From contig NW_027473522.1 of assembly GCF_050947335.1 (NCBI RefSeq), forward strand, positions 62,001-126,000: a stretch of 64,000 bases of DNA, given 5' to 3'. This document shows positions 29,799 through 43,908 of this stretch, piece by piece (positions within the stretch are counted from its first letter, which is position 1; each line of letters starts with the position of its first letter). The stretch is from Megachile rotundata (Eukaryota > Arthropoda > Insecta > Hymenoptera > Megachilidae). Under the pieces are notes generated by a model that did not search any database, was not told the origin of the DNA, and was given only the letters and a program-made list of their open reading frames with translations. A program made the position numbers and the translations under genes.

Positions 29799-32537
29799 GC
29801 ATAATATGGCTCATAATATGGGTTAGATTGATAATAATAAGAGTAATGAGTATAGTAATTGTAGTTCTATCGATCTTATCTGCATAATATGGTTAATAAT
29901 ATGAGTTAGATTGATAATAATAAGAGTAATAAGTATAGTAATTGTAGTTCTATCGATCATATAAGCATAATATGGTTAATAATATGAGTTAGATTCATAA
30001 TAATAAGAGTAATAAGTATAGTAATTGTCGTTCTATAGATCACATAAGCATAATATGGCTAATAATATGAGTTAGATTGATAATAATAAGAGTAATGATT
30101 ATAGTAATTGTCGTTCTATCGATCTTATCTGCATAATATGGTTAATAATATGAGTTAGATTGATAATAATAAGAGTAATAAGTATAGTAATTGTAGTTCT
30201 ATCGATCATATAAGCATAATATGGTTAATCATATGAGTTAGATTGATAATAGTGAGTGTAATAAGTATAGTAATTGTAGTTCTATTGCTCATATAAGCAA
30301 AATATGGTTAATAATATGAGTTAGATTGGTAATAACAAGAGTTATAAGTATAGTAATTTTAGTTCTATCGATCATATAAGCATAATATGGCTAATAATAT
30401 GAGTTAGATTGATAATAATAAGAGTAAGGAGTATACTAATTGTAGTTCTATCGATCATGTCTGCATAATATGGTTAATAATATGGGTTAGATTGATAACA
30501 ATAAGAGTAATAAGTATAGTAAATGTCGTGCTATCGATCATATCTGCATAATATGGATAATAATATGAGTTAGATTGATAATAGTGAGTGTAATAAGTAT
30601 AGTAATTGTCGTTCTATCGATCATATTAGCATAATATGGCTAATAATATGAGTTAGGCTGATAATAATGAGAGTAATAAGTATAGTAATTGTCGATCTGT
30701 CGATCATATAAGCATAATATGGCTAATAATATGAATTAGATTGATAATAATAAGAGAACTGAATATAGTAATTGTCGTTCTATCGATCATATAAGCATAA
30801 TATGGCTAATAATATGAGTTAGATTGATAATAATAAGAGAAGTGAGTATAGTCATTGTCGTTCGATCGATCATATAAGCATAATATGGCTAATGATATGA
30901 GTTAAATTGATAATAATAAGAGTAATAGGTATAATAATTATCGTTCTACCGGTCATATAAGCATAATATGGCTTATAATATGAGTTAGATTGATAATAAT
31001 AAGAGTAATGAGTATAGTAATTGTCGTTCTATCGATCATATAAGCATAATATGGCTAATAATATGAGTTAGATTGATAATAATAAGAGTAACGGGTATAG
31101 TAACAGTAGTTCTATCGATCATATCTGCATAATATGGTTAATAATATGAGTTAGATTGATAATAATAAGAGTAATAAGTATAGTAATTGTAGTTGTATCG
31201 ATCCTATAAGCATAATATGGCTAATAATATGAGTTAGATTGATAATAATAAGAGTAATAAGTATAGTAATTGTCGTCCTACCGATCATATCTGCATAATA
31301 TGGTTAATCATGTGAGTTAGATTGATAATAGTGAGTGTAATAAGTATAGTAATTGTCGTTCTATCGATCATATTAGCATAATATGGCTAATAATATGAGT
31401 TAGGCTGATAATAATGAGAGTAATAAGTATAGTAATTGTCGTTCTGTCGATCATATAAGCATAATATGGCTAATAATATGAATTAGATTGATAATAATAA
31501 GAGAACTGAATATAGTAATTGTCGTTCTATCGATCATATAAGCATAATATGGCTAATAATATGAGTTAGATTGATAATAATAAGAGAAGTGAGTATAGTC
31601 ATTGTCGTTCGATCGATCATATAAGCATAATATGGCTAATGATATGAGTTAAATTGATAATAATAAGAGTAATAGGTATAATAATTATCGTTCTACCGGT
31701 CATATAAGCATAATATGGCTTATAATATGAGTTAGATTGATAATAATAAGAGTAATGAGTATAGTAATTGTCGTTCTATCGATCATATAAGCATAATATG
31801 GCTAATAATATGAGTTAGATTGATAATAATAAGAGTAACGGGTATAGTAACAGTAGTTCTATCGATCATATCTGCATAATATGGTTAATAATATGAGTTA
31901 GATTGATAATAATAAGAGTAATAAGTATAGTAATTGTAGTTGTATCGATCCTATAAGCATAATATGGCTAATAATATGAGTTAGATTGATAATAATAAGA
32001 GTAATAAGTATAGTAATTGTCGTCCTACCGATCATATCTGCATAATATGGTTAATCATGTGAGTTAGATTGATAATAGTGAGTGTAATAAGTATAGCAAT
32101 TGTCGTTCTATTGCTCATATAAGCAAAATATGGTTAATAATATGAGTTAGATTGATAATAGTGAGTGTAATAAGTATAGTAATTGTCGTTCTATCGATCA
32201 TATTAGCATAATATGGTTAATAATATGAGATAGATTGATAATAGTGAGTGTAATAAGTACAGTAATTGTCGTTCTATCGATCATATTAGCATAATATGGT
32301 TAATAATATGAGCTAGATTGATAATAATAAGAGTAATGAGTATCGTAATTGTCGTTCTATCGTTCATATAAGCATAATATGGCTAATAATATGAGTTAGG
32401 CTGATAATAATAAGAGTAATGAGTATAGTAATTGTCGTTCTATCGATCATATTTGCATAATATGGTTAATAATATGCGTTAGATTGATAACAGTGAGTGT
32501 AATAAGTATAGTAATTGTCGTTTTATCGATCATATTA
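29799..32537 (+). repeat. Compound P unit, 33 monomers
   Basis: P at 29799 and Q at 30297. Matches 9,882-11,505 at an offset of 240 monomers, then 13,141 onward at an offset of 220 monomers. The 747-bp internal duplication is shown by gagaactgaa at 30754 and 31501. Confidence 0.8.
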
Positions 32538-34439
32538 GCATAATATGGCTCATAATATGGGTTAGATTGATAATAATAAGAGTAATGAGTATAGTAATTG
32601 TAGTTCTATTGCTCATATAAGCAAAATATGGTTAATAATATGAGTTAGATTGGTAATAACAAGAGTTATAAGTATAGTAATTTTAGTTCTATCGATCATA
32701 TAAGCATAATATGGCTAATAATATGAGTTAGATTGATAATAATAAGAGCAAGGAGTATACTAATTGTAGTTCTATCGATCATGTCTGCATAATATGGTTA
32801 ATAATATGGGTTAGATTGATAACAATAAGAGTAATAAGTATAGTAAATGTCGTGCTATCGATCATATCTGCATAATATGGATAATAATATGAGTTAGATT
32901 GATAATAGTGAGTGTAATAAGTATAGTAATTGTCGTTCTATCGATCATATTAGCATAATATGGCTAATAATATGAGTTAGGCTGATAATAATGAGAGTAA
33001 TAAGTATAGTAATTGTCGATCTGTCGATCATATAAGCATAATATGGCTAATAATATGAATTAGATTGATAATAATAAGAGAACTGAATATAGTAATTGTC
33101 GTTCTATCGATCATATAAGCATAATATGGCTTATAATATGAGTTAGATTGATAATAATAAGAGTAATAAGTATAGTAATTTTCGTCCTATCGATCATGTA
33201 AGCATAATATGGCTAACAATATGAGTTAGATTGATAATAATAAGAGTAATGAGTATAGTAATTGTCGTTCTATCGATTATATAAGCATAATATGGCTAAT
33301 AATATGAGTTAGATTGATATTAATAAGAGTAATGAGTATACTAATTGTAGTTCTATCGATCATATCTGCATAATATGGTTAATAATATGAGTTAGATTGA
33401 TAACAATAAGAGTAATAAGTATAGTAAATGTCGTGCTATCGATCATATCTGCATAATATGGTTAATAATATGAGTTAGATTCAAAATAATAAGAGTAATA
33501 AGTATAGTAATTGTCGTTCTATCGATCACATAAGCATAATATGGCTAATAATATGAGTTAGGCTGATAATAATAAGAGTAATGAGTATAGTAATTGTCGT
33601 TCTATCGATCGTGTTTGCATAATATGGTTAATAATATGAGTTAGATTGATAATAGTGAGTGTAATTGGTATAGTAATTGTCGTTCTATCGATCATCTTAG
33701 TATAATATGGTTAATAATATGAGTTAGATTGATAATAATACGAGAAGTGAGTATAGTCATTGTCGTTCGATCGATCATATAAGCATAATATGGCTAATGA
33801 TATGAGTTAGATTGATAATAATAAGAGTAATGAGTGTACTAATTGTAGTTCTATCGATCATATCTGCATAATATGGTTAATAATATGAGTTAGATTGATA
33901 ACAATAAGAGCAATAAGTACAGTAAATGTCGTGCTATCGATCATATCTGCATAATATGGATAATAATATGAGTTAGATTCATAATGGTGAGTGTAATAAG
34001 TATAGTAATTGTCGTTCTATCGATCATATTAGCATAATATGGCTAACAATATGAGTTAGATTGATAATAATAAGAGTAATGAGTATAGTAATTGTCGTTC
34101 TATCGATCATATTAGCATAATATGGTTAATAATATGAGCTAGATTGATAATAATAAGAGTAATGAGTATAGTAATTGTCGTTCTATCGTTCATATAAGCA
34201 TAATATGGCTAATAATATGAGTTAGGCTGATAATAATAAGAGTAATGAGTACAGTAATTGTCGTTCTATCGATCGTATTTGCATAATATGGTCAATAATA
34301 TGAGTTAGATTGATAACAGTGAGTGTAATAAGTATAGTAATTGTCGTTCTGTCGATCATATAAGCATAATATGGCTAATAATATGAGTTAGGTTGATAAT
34401 AATGAGAGTAATAAGTATAGTAATTGTCGTTCTATCGAT
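32538..34439 (+). repeat. P-to-R block, copy 2 of four, with shortened P start
   Basis: P at 32538 and Q at 32621 are adjacent, so five monomers normally between them are deleted; the join lies in the gtagttctat part of the P monomer. From Q to R (33700) it has the standard 13 monomers and the private gagcaag near 32,748. The gagtaagattg monomer found after R at 15.88, 45.59, 47.5, 53.5 and 61.35 kb is missing here. Confidence 0.8.
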
Positions 34440-37400
34440 CATATCTGCATAATATGGTTAATAATATGAGTTAGATTGATAACAGTGAGTGTAATAAGTA
34501 TAGTAATTGTCGTTCTGTCGATCACATAAGCATAATATGTCTAATAATATGAGTTAGATTCATAATAATAAGAGTAATAAGTATAGTAATTGTCGTTCTA
34601 TCGATCACATAAGCATAATATGGCTAATAATATGAGTTAGATTCATAATAATAAGAGCAATAAGTATAGTAATTGTCCTTCTATCGATCACATAAGCATA
34701 ATATGGCTAATAATATGAGTTAGATTGATAATAATGAGAGTAATAAGTATAGTAATTGTCGTTCTATCGATCATATAAGCATAATATGGCTAATAATATG
34801 AGTTAGATTGATAATAATAAGAGTAATGAGTATAGTAATTGACGTTCTATCGATCATATTTGCATAATGTGGTTAATAATATGAGTTAGATTGATAACAG
34901 TGAGTGTAATAAGTACAGTAATTGTCTTTCTATCGATCATATAAGCATAATGTGGCTAATAATATGAGTTAGATTGATAATAATAAGAGAAATGAATATA
35001 GTAATTGTCGTTCTATCGATCATATAAGCATAATATGGCTAATAATATGAGTTAGATTGATAATAATAAGAGTAATGAGTATAGTAATTGTCGTTCTATC
35101 GATCATATTAGCATAATATGGTTAATAATATGAGCTAGATTGATAATAATAAGAGTAATGAGTATAGTAATTGTCGTTCTATCGTTCATATAAGCATAAT
35201 ATGGCTAATAATATGAGTAAGGCTGATAATAATAAGGGTAATGAGTATAGTAATTGTCGTTCTATCGATCGTATTTGCATAATATGGTTAATAATATCAG
35301 TTAGATTGATAACAGTGAGTGTAATAAGTATAGTAATTGTCGTTCTGTCGATCATATAAGCATAATATGGCTAATAATATGAGTTAGGTTGATAATAATG
35401 AGAGTAATAAGTATAGTAATTGTCGTTCTATCGATCATATCTGCATAATATGGTTAATAATATGAGTTAGATTGATAATAATAAGAGTAATAAGTATAGT
35501 AAATGTCGTGCTATCGATCATATCTGCATAATATGGTTAATAATATGAGTTAGATTGATAATAATAAGAGTAGTAAGTGTAGTAAATGTCATGCTATCGA
35601 TCATATCTGCATAATATGGTTAATAATATGAGTTAGATTCATAATAATAAGAGTAATAAGTATAGTAATTGTCGTTCTATCGATCATATGTGCATAATAT
35701 GGTTAATAATATGAGTTAGATTGATAACAGTGAGTGTAATAAGTATAGTAATTGTCGTTCTGTCGATCACATAAGCATAATATGTCCAATAATCTGAGTT
35801 AGATTGATAATAGTAAGAGTAATAAGTGTAGTAAATGTCGTGCTATCGATCATATCTGCATAATATGGTTAATAATATGAGTTAGATTCATAATAATAAG
35901 AGTAATAAGTATAGTAATTGTCGTGCTATCGATCATATCTGCATAATATGGTTAATAATATGAGTTAGATTAATAATAATAAAAGTAACGAGTATAGTAA
36001 CAGTAGTTCTATCGATCATATCCGCATAATATGGCTAATAATATGAGTTAGATTGATAATAATAAGAGAAATAAGTATAGTAATTGTCGTCCTATCGATC
36101 ATATAAGCATAATATGGCTAATAATATGAGTTGGATTGATAATAATAAGAGTAATGTGTATACTAATTGTAGTTCTATCGATCATATCTGCATAATATGG
36201 TTAATAATATGAGTTAGACTGATACCAATAAGAGTAATAAGTGTAGTAAATGTCGTGCTATCGATCATATCTGCATAATATGCTTAATAATATGAGTTAG
36301 ATTCATAATAATAAGAGTAATAAGTATAGTAATTGTCGTTCTATCGATCATATGTGCATAATATGGTTAATAATATGAGTTAGATTGATAACAGTGAGTG
36401 TAATAAGTATAGTAATTGTCGTTCTGTCGATCACATAAGCATAATATGGCTAATAATCTGAGTTAGATTGATAATAGTAAGAGTAATAAGTGTAGTAAAT
36501 GTCGTGCTATCGATCATATCTGCATAATATGGTTAATAATATGAGTTAGATTCATAATAATAAGAGTAATAAGTATAGTAATTGTCGTTCTATCGATCAC
36601 ATAAGCATAATATGGCTAATAATATGAGTTAGATTGATAATAATGAGAGTAATAAGTAGAGTAATTGTCGTTCTATCGATCATATAAGCATAGTATGGCT
36701 AATAATATGAGTTAGATTGATAATAATAAGAGAAATGAGTATAGTAATTGTCTTTCTATCGATCATATCTGCATAATATGGTTAATAATGTCAGTTAGAT
36801 TGATAATAGTGAGTGTAATAAGTATAGTAATTGTAGTTCTATCGATCATATTAGCATAATATGGCTTATAATATGAGTTAGGCTGATAATAATAAGAGTA
36901 ATGAGTATAGTAATTGTCGTTCTATCGATCGTATTTGCATAATGTGGTTAATAATATGAGTTAGATTGATAACAGTGAGTGTAATAAGTATAGTAATTAT
37001 CTTTCTATCGATCATATAAGCATAATATGGCTAATAATATGAGTTAGATTGAGAATAATAAGAGAAATGAATATAGTAATTGTCGTTCTATCGATCATAT
37101 AAGCATAATATGGCTAATAATATGAGTTAGATTGATAATAATAAGAGTAAGGAGTATACTAATTGTAGTTCTATCGATCATGTCTGCATAATATGGTTAA
37201 TAATATGGGTTAGATTGATAACAATAAGAGTAATAAGTATAGTAAATGTCGTGCTATCGATCATATCTGCATAATATGGATAATAATATGAGTTAGATTG
37301 ATAATAGTGAGTGTAATAAGTATAGTAATTGTCGTTCTATCGATCATATTAGCATAATATGGCTAATAATATGAGTTAGGCTGATAATAATGAGAGTAAT

Positions 37401-38513
37401 AAGTATAGTAATTGTCGTTCTGTCGATCATATAAGCATAATATGGCTAATAATATGAATTAGATTGATAATAATAAGAGAACTGAATATAGTAATTGTCG
37501 TTCTATCGATCATATAAGCATAGTATGGCTAATAATATGAGTTAGATTGATAATAATAAGAGAAGTGAGTATAGTCATTGTCGTTCGATCGATCATATAA
37601 GCATAATATGGCTAATGATATGAGTTAAATTGATAATAATAAGAGTAATAGGTATAATAATTATCGTTCTATCTGTCATATAAGCATAATATGGCTTATA
37701 ATATGAGTTAGATTGATAATAATAAGAGTAATGAGTATAGTAATTGTCGTTCTATCGATCATATAAGCATAATATGGCTAATAATATGAGTTAGATTGAT
37801 AATAATAAGAGTAACGGGTATAGTAACAGTAGTTCTATCGATCATATCTGCATAATATGGTTAATAATATGAGTTAGATTGATAATAATAAGAGTAATAA
37901 GTATAGTAATTGTAGTTGTATCGATCCTATAAGCATAATATGGCTAATAATATGAGTTAGATTGATAATAATAAGAGTAATAAGTATAGTAATTGTCGTC
38001 CTACCGATCATATCTGCATAATATGGTTAATCATGTGAGTTAGATTGATAATAGTGAGTGTAATAAGTATAGCAATTGTAGTTCTATTGCTCATATAAGC
38101 AAAATATGGTTAATAATATGAGTTAGATTGATAATAGTGAGTGTAATAAGTATAGTAATTGTCGTTCTATCGATCATATTAGCATAATATGGTTAATAAT
38201 ATGAGATAGATTGATAATAGTGAGTGTAATAAGTACAGTAATTGTCGTTCTATCGATCATATTAGCATAATATGGTTAATAATATGAGCTAGATTGATAA
38301 TAATAAGAGTAATGAGTATAGTAATTGTCGTTCTATCGTTCATATAAGCATAATATGGCTAATAATATGAGTTAGGCTGATAATAATAAGAGTAATGAGT
38401 ATAGTAATTGTCGTTCTATCGATCATATTTGCATAATATGGTTAATAATATGCGTTAGATTGATAACAGTGAGTGTAATAAGTATAGTAATTGTCGTTTT
38501 ATCGATCATATTA
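34440..38513 (+). repeat. O-S zone and P tail, copy 3
   Basis: O at 35,171 and S at 36771, both 220 monomers from their counterparts at 16,911 and 18511. The left part holds five monomers missing at 16.7 kb (gagcaataag with gtccttc, then gacgttc, and cataatgtgg). The P tail carries atctgtc near 37,672 with an ordinary gcataatatgg two monomers later. One O copy difference, aataagggtaat near 35,234, is private. Confidence 0.78.
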
Positions 38514-41335
38514 GCATAATATGGCTCATAATATGGGTTAGATTGATAATAATAAGAGTAATGAGTATAGTAATTGTAGTTCTATCGATCTTATCTGCAT
38601 AATATGGTTAATAATATGAGTTAGATTGATAATAATAAGAGTAATAAGTATAGTAATTGTAGTTCTATCGATCATATAAGCATAATATGGTTAATAATAT
38701 GAGTTAGATTCATAATAATAAGAGTAATAAGTATAGTAATTGTCGTTCTATAGATCACATAAGCATAATATGGCTAATAATATGAGTTAGATTGATAATA
38801 ATAAGAGTAATGATTATAGTAATTGTCGTTGTATCGATCTTATCTGCATAATATGGTTAATAATATGAGTTAGATTGATAATAATAAGAGTAATAAGTAT
38901 TGTAATTGTAGTTCTATCGATCATATAAGCATAATATGGTTAATCATATGAGTTAGATTGATAATAGTGAGTGTAATAAGTATAGTAATTGTAGTTCTAT
39001 TGCTCATATAAGCAAAATATGGTTAATAATATGAGTTAGATTGGTAATAACAAGAGTTATAAGTATAGTAATTTTAGTTCTATCGATCATATAAGCATAA
39101 TATGGCTAATAATATGAGTTAGATTGATAATAATAAGAGTAAGGAGTATACTAATTGTAGTTCTATCGATCATGTCTGCATAATATGGTTAATAATATGG
39201 GTTAGATTGATAACAATAAGAGTAATAAGTATAGTAAATGTCGTGCTATCGATCATATCTGCATAATATGGATAATAATATGAGTTAGATTGATAATAGT
39301 GAGTGTAATAAGTATAGTAATTGTGGTTCTATCGATCATATTAGCATAATATGGCTAATAATATGAGTTAGGCTGATAATAATGAGAGTAATAAGTATAC
39401 TAATTGTCGTTCTGTCGATCATATAAGCATAATATGGCTAATAATATGAATTAGATTGATAATAATAAGAGAACTGAATATAGTAATTGTCGTTCTATCG
39501 ATCATATAAGCATAATATGGCTAATAATATGAGTTAGATTGATAATAATAAGAGAAGTGAGTATAGTCATTGTCGTTCGATCGATCATATAAGCATAATA
39601 TGGCTAATGATATGAGTTAAATTGATAATAATAAGAGTAATAGGTATAATAATTATCGTTCTACCGGTCATATAAGCATAATATGGCTTATAATATGAGT
39701 TAGATTGATAATAATAAGAGTAATGAGTATAGTAATTGTCGTTCTATCGATCATATAAGCATAAAATGGCTAATAATATGAGTTAGATTGATAATAATAA
39801 GAGTAACGGGTATAGTAACAGTAGTTCTATCGATCATATCTGCATAATATGGTTAATAATATGAGTTAGATTGATAATAATAAGAGTAATAAGTATAGTA
39901 ATTGTAGTTGTATCGATCCTATAAGCATAATATGGCTAATAATATGAGTTAGATTGATAATAATAAGAGTAATAAGTATAGTAATTGTCGTCCTACCGAT
40001 CATATCTGCATAATATGGTTAATCATGTGAGTTAGATTGATAATAGTGAGTGTAATAAGTATAGCAATTGTAGTTCTATTGCTCATATAAGCAAAATATG
40101 GTTAATAATATGAGTTAGATTGATAATAGTGAGTGTAATAAGTATAGTAATTGTCGTTCTATCGATCATATTAGCATAATATGGTTAATAATATGAGATA
40201 GATTGATAATAGTGAGTGTAATAAGTACAGTAATTGTCGTTCTATCGATCATATAAGCATAATATGGCTAATAATATGAGTTAGATTGATAATAATAAGA
40301 GTAATAAGTATAGGAATTGTCGTCCTATCGATCATATCTGCATAATATGGTTAATAATATGAGTTAGATTCATAATAATAAGAGTAATAAGTATAGTAAT
40401 TGTCGTTCTATCGATCACATAAGCATAATATGGCTACTAATATGAGTTAGATTGATAATAATAAGAGTAATGATTATAGTAATTGTCGTTCTATCGATCA
40501 TATGTGCATAATATGGTTAATAATATGAGTTAGATTGATAACAGTGAGTGTAATAAGTATAGTAATTGTCGTTCTGTCGATCACATAAGCATAATATGGC
40601 TAATAATCTGAGTTAGATTGATAATAGTAAGAGTAATAAGTGTAGTAAATGTCGTGCTATCGATCATATCTGCATAATATGGTTAATAATATGAGTTAGA
40701 TTCATAATAATAAGAGTAATAAGTATAGTAATTGTCGTTCTATCGATCACATAAGCATAATATGGCTAATAATATGAGTTAGATTGATAATAATGAGAGT
40801 AATAAGTAGAGTAATTGTCGTTCTATCGATCATATAAGCATAGTATGGCTAATAATATGAGTTAGATTGATAATAATAAGAGAAATGAGTATAGTAATTG
40901 TCTTTCTATCGATCATATCTGCATAATATGGTTAATAATGTCAGTTAGATTGATAATAGTGAGTGTAATAAGTATAGTAATTGTCGTTCTATCGATCATA
41001 TTAGCATAATATGGTTAATAATATGAGATAGATTGATAATAGTGAGTGTAATAAGTACAGTAATTGTCGTTCTATCGATCATATTAGCATAATATGGTTA
41101 ATAATATGAGCTACATTGATAATAATAAGAGTAATGAGTATAGTAATTGCCGTTCTATCGTTCATATAAGCATAATATGGCTAATAATATGAGTTAGGCT
41201 GATAATAATAAGAGTAATGAGTATAGTAATTGTCGTTCTATCGATCATATTTGCATAATATGGTTAATAATATGCGTTAGATTGATAACAGTGAGTGTAA
41301 TAAGTATAGTAATTGTCGTTTTATCGATCATATTA
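38514..41335 (+). repeat. Composite P unit with an inserted S piece, 34 monomers
   Basis: P at 38514, Q at 39012 and a gcaaaatatgg monomer at 40091. From about 40,253 it follows the tataggaatt alternative ending seen near 2.43 kb, with a private gctactaat near 40,434. It then enters an S zone (S at 40921) and returns to a P tail from about 40,985. Bases 38,427-40,490 match 57,601-60,000, including tattgtaattg near 38,899 and 58,074. Confidence 0.75.
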
Positions 41336-43908
41336 GCATAATATGGCTCATAATATGGGTTAGATTGATAATAATAAGAGTAATGAGTATAGTAATTGTA
41401 GTTCTATCGATCTTATCTGCATAATATGGTTAATAATATGAGTTAGATTGATAATAATAAGAGTAATAAGTATAGTAATTGTAGTTCTATCGATCATATA
41501 AGCATAATATGGTTAATAATATGAGTTAGATTCATAATAATAAGAGTAATAAGTATAGTAATTGTCGTTCTATAGATCACATAAGCATAATATGGCTAAT
41601 AATATGAGTTAGATTGATAATAATAAGAGTAATGATTATAGTAATTGTCGTTCTATCGATCTTATCTGCATAATATGGTTAATAATATGAGTTAGATTGA
41701 TAATAATAAGAGTAATAAGTATAGTAATTGTAGTTCTATCGATCATATAAGCATAATATGGTTAATCATATGAGTTAGATTGATAATAGTGAGTGCAATA
41801 AGTATAGTAATTGTAGTTCTATTGCTCATATAAGCAAAATATGGTTAATAATATGAGTTAGATTGGTAATAACAAGAGTTATAAGTATAGTAATTTTAGT
41901 TCTATCGATCATATAAGCATAATATGGCTAATAATATGAGTTAGATTGATAATAATAAGAGTAAGGAGTATACTAATTGTAGTTCTATCGATCATGTCTG
42001 CATAATATGGTTAATAATATGGGTTAGATTGATAACAATAAGAGTAATAAGTATAGTAAATGTCGTGCTATCGATCATATCTGCATAATATGGATAATAA
42101 TATGAGTTAGATTGATAATAGTGAGTGTAATAAGTATAGTAATTGTCGTTCTATCGATCATATTAGCATAATATGGCTAATAATATGAGTTAGGCTGATA
42201 ATAATGAGAGTAATAAGTATAGTAATTGTCGATCTGTCGATCATATAAGCATAATATGGCTAATAATATGAATTAGATTGATAATAATAAGAGAACTGAA
42301 TATAGTAATTGTCGTTCTATCGATCATATAAGCATAATATGGCTAATAATATGAGTTAGATTGATAATAATAAGAGAAGTGAGTATAGTCATTGTCGTTC
42401 GATCGATCATATAAGCATAATATGGCTAATGATATGAGTTAAATTGATAATAATAAGAGTAATAGGTATAATAATTATCGTTCTACCGGTCATATAAGCA
42501 TAATATGGCTTATAATATGAGTTAGATTGATAATAATAAGAGTAATGAGTATAGTAATTGTCGTTCTATCGATCATATAAGCATAATATGGCTAATAATA
42601 TGAGTTAGATTGATAATAATAAGAGTAACGGGTATAGTAACAGTAGTTCTATCGATCATATCTGCATAATATGGTTAATAATATGAGTTAGATTGATAAT
42701 AATAAGAGTAATAAGTATAGTAATTGTAGTTGTATCGATCCTATAAGCATAATATGGCTAATAATATGAGTTAGATTGATAATAATAAGAGTAATAAGTA
42801 TAGTAATTGTCGTCCTACCGATCATATCTGCATAATATGGTTAATCATGTGAGTTAGATTGATAATAGTGAGTGTAATAAGTATAGTAATTGTCGTTCTA
42901 TCGATCATATTAGCTTAATATGGCTAATAATATGAGTTAGGCTGATAATAATGAGAGTAATAAGTATAGTAATTGTCGTTCTGTCGATCATATAAGCATA
43001 ATATGGCTAATAATATGAGTTAAATTGATAATAATAAGAGTAATAGGTATAATAATTATCGTTCTACCGGTCATATAAGCATAATATGGCTTATAATATG
43101 AGTTAGATTGATAATAATAAGAGTAATGAGTATAGTAATTGTCGTTCTATCGATCATATAAGCATAATATGGCTAATAATATGAGTTAGATTGATAATAA
43201 TAAGAGTAACGGGTATAGTAACAGTAGTTCTATCGATCATATCTGCATAATATGGTTAATAATATGAGTTAGATTGATAATAATAAGAGTAATAAGTATA
43301 GTAATTGTAGTTGTATCGATCCTATAAGCATAATATGGCTAATAATATGAGTTAGATTGATAATAATAAGAGTAATAAGTATAGTAATTGTCGTCCTACC
43401 GATCATATCTGCATAATATGGTTAATCATGTGAGTTAGATTGATAATAGTGAGTGTAATAAGTATAGCAATTGTCGTTCTATTGCTCATATAAGCAAAAT
43501 ATGGTTAATAATATGAGTTAGATTGATAATAGTGAGTGTAATAAGTATAGTAATTGTCGTTCTATCGATCATATTAGCATAATATGGTTAATAATATGAG
43601 ATAGATTGATAATAGTGAGTGTAATAAGTACAGTAATTGTCGTTCTATCGATCATATTAGCATAATATGGTTAATAATATGAGCTAGATTGATAATAATA
43701 AGAGTAATGAGTATCGTAATTGTCGTTCTATCGTTCATATAAGCATAATATGGCTAATAATATGAGTTAGGCTGATAATAATAAGAGTAATGAGTATAGT
43801 AATTGTCGTTCTATCGATCATATTTGCATAATATGGTTAATAATATGCGTTAGATTGATAACAGTGAGTGTAATAAGTATAGTAATTGTCGTTTTATCGA
43901 TCATATTA
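41336..43908 (+). repeat. Compound P unit, 31 monomers
   Basis: P at 41336 and Q at 41834. It resembles the units at 9.9 and 29.8 kb. The internal duplication is shorter than in those compound units: near 43.0 kb the gagaactgaa and gagaagtgag monomers are skipped. The private change agcttaatatgg occurs near 42,913. Confidence 0.75.
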
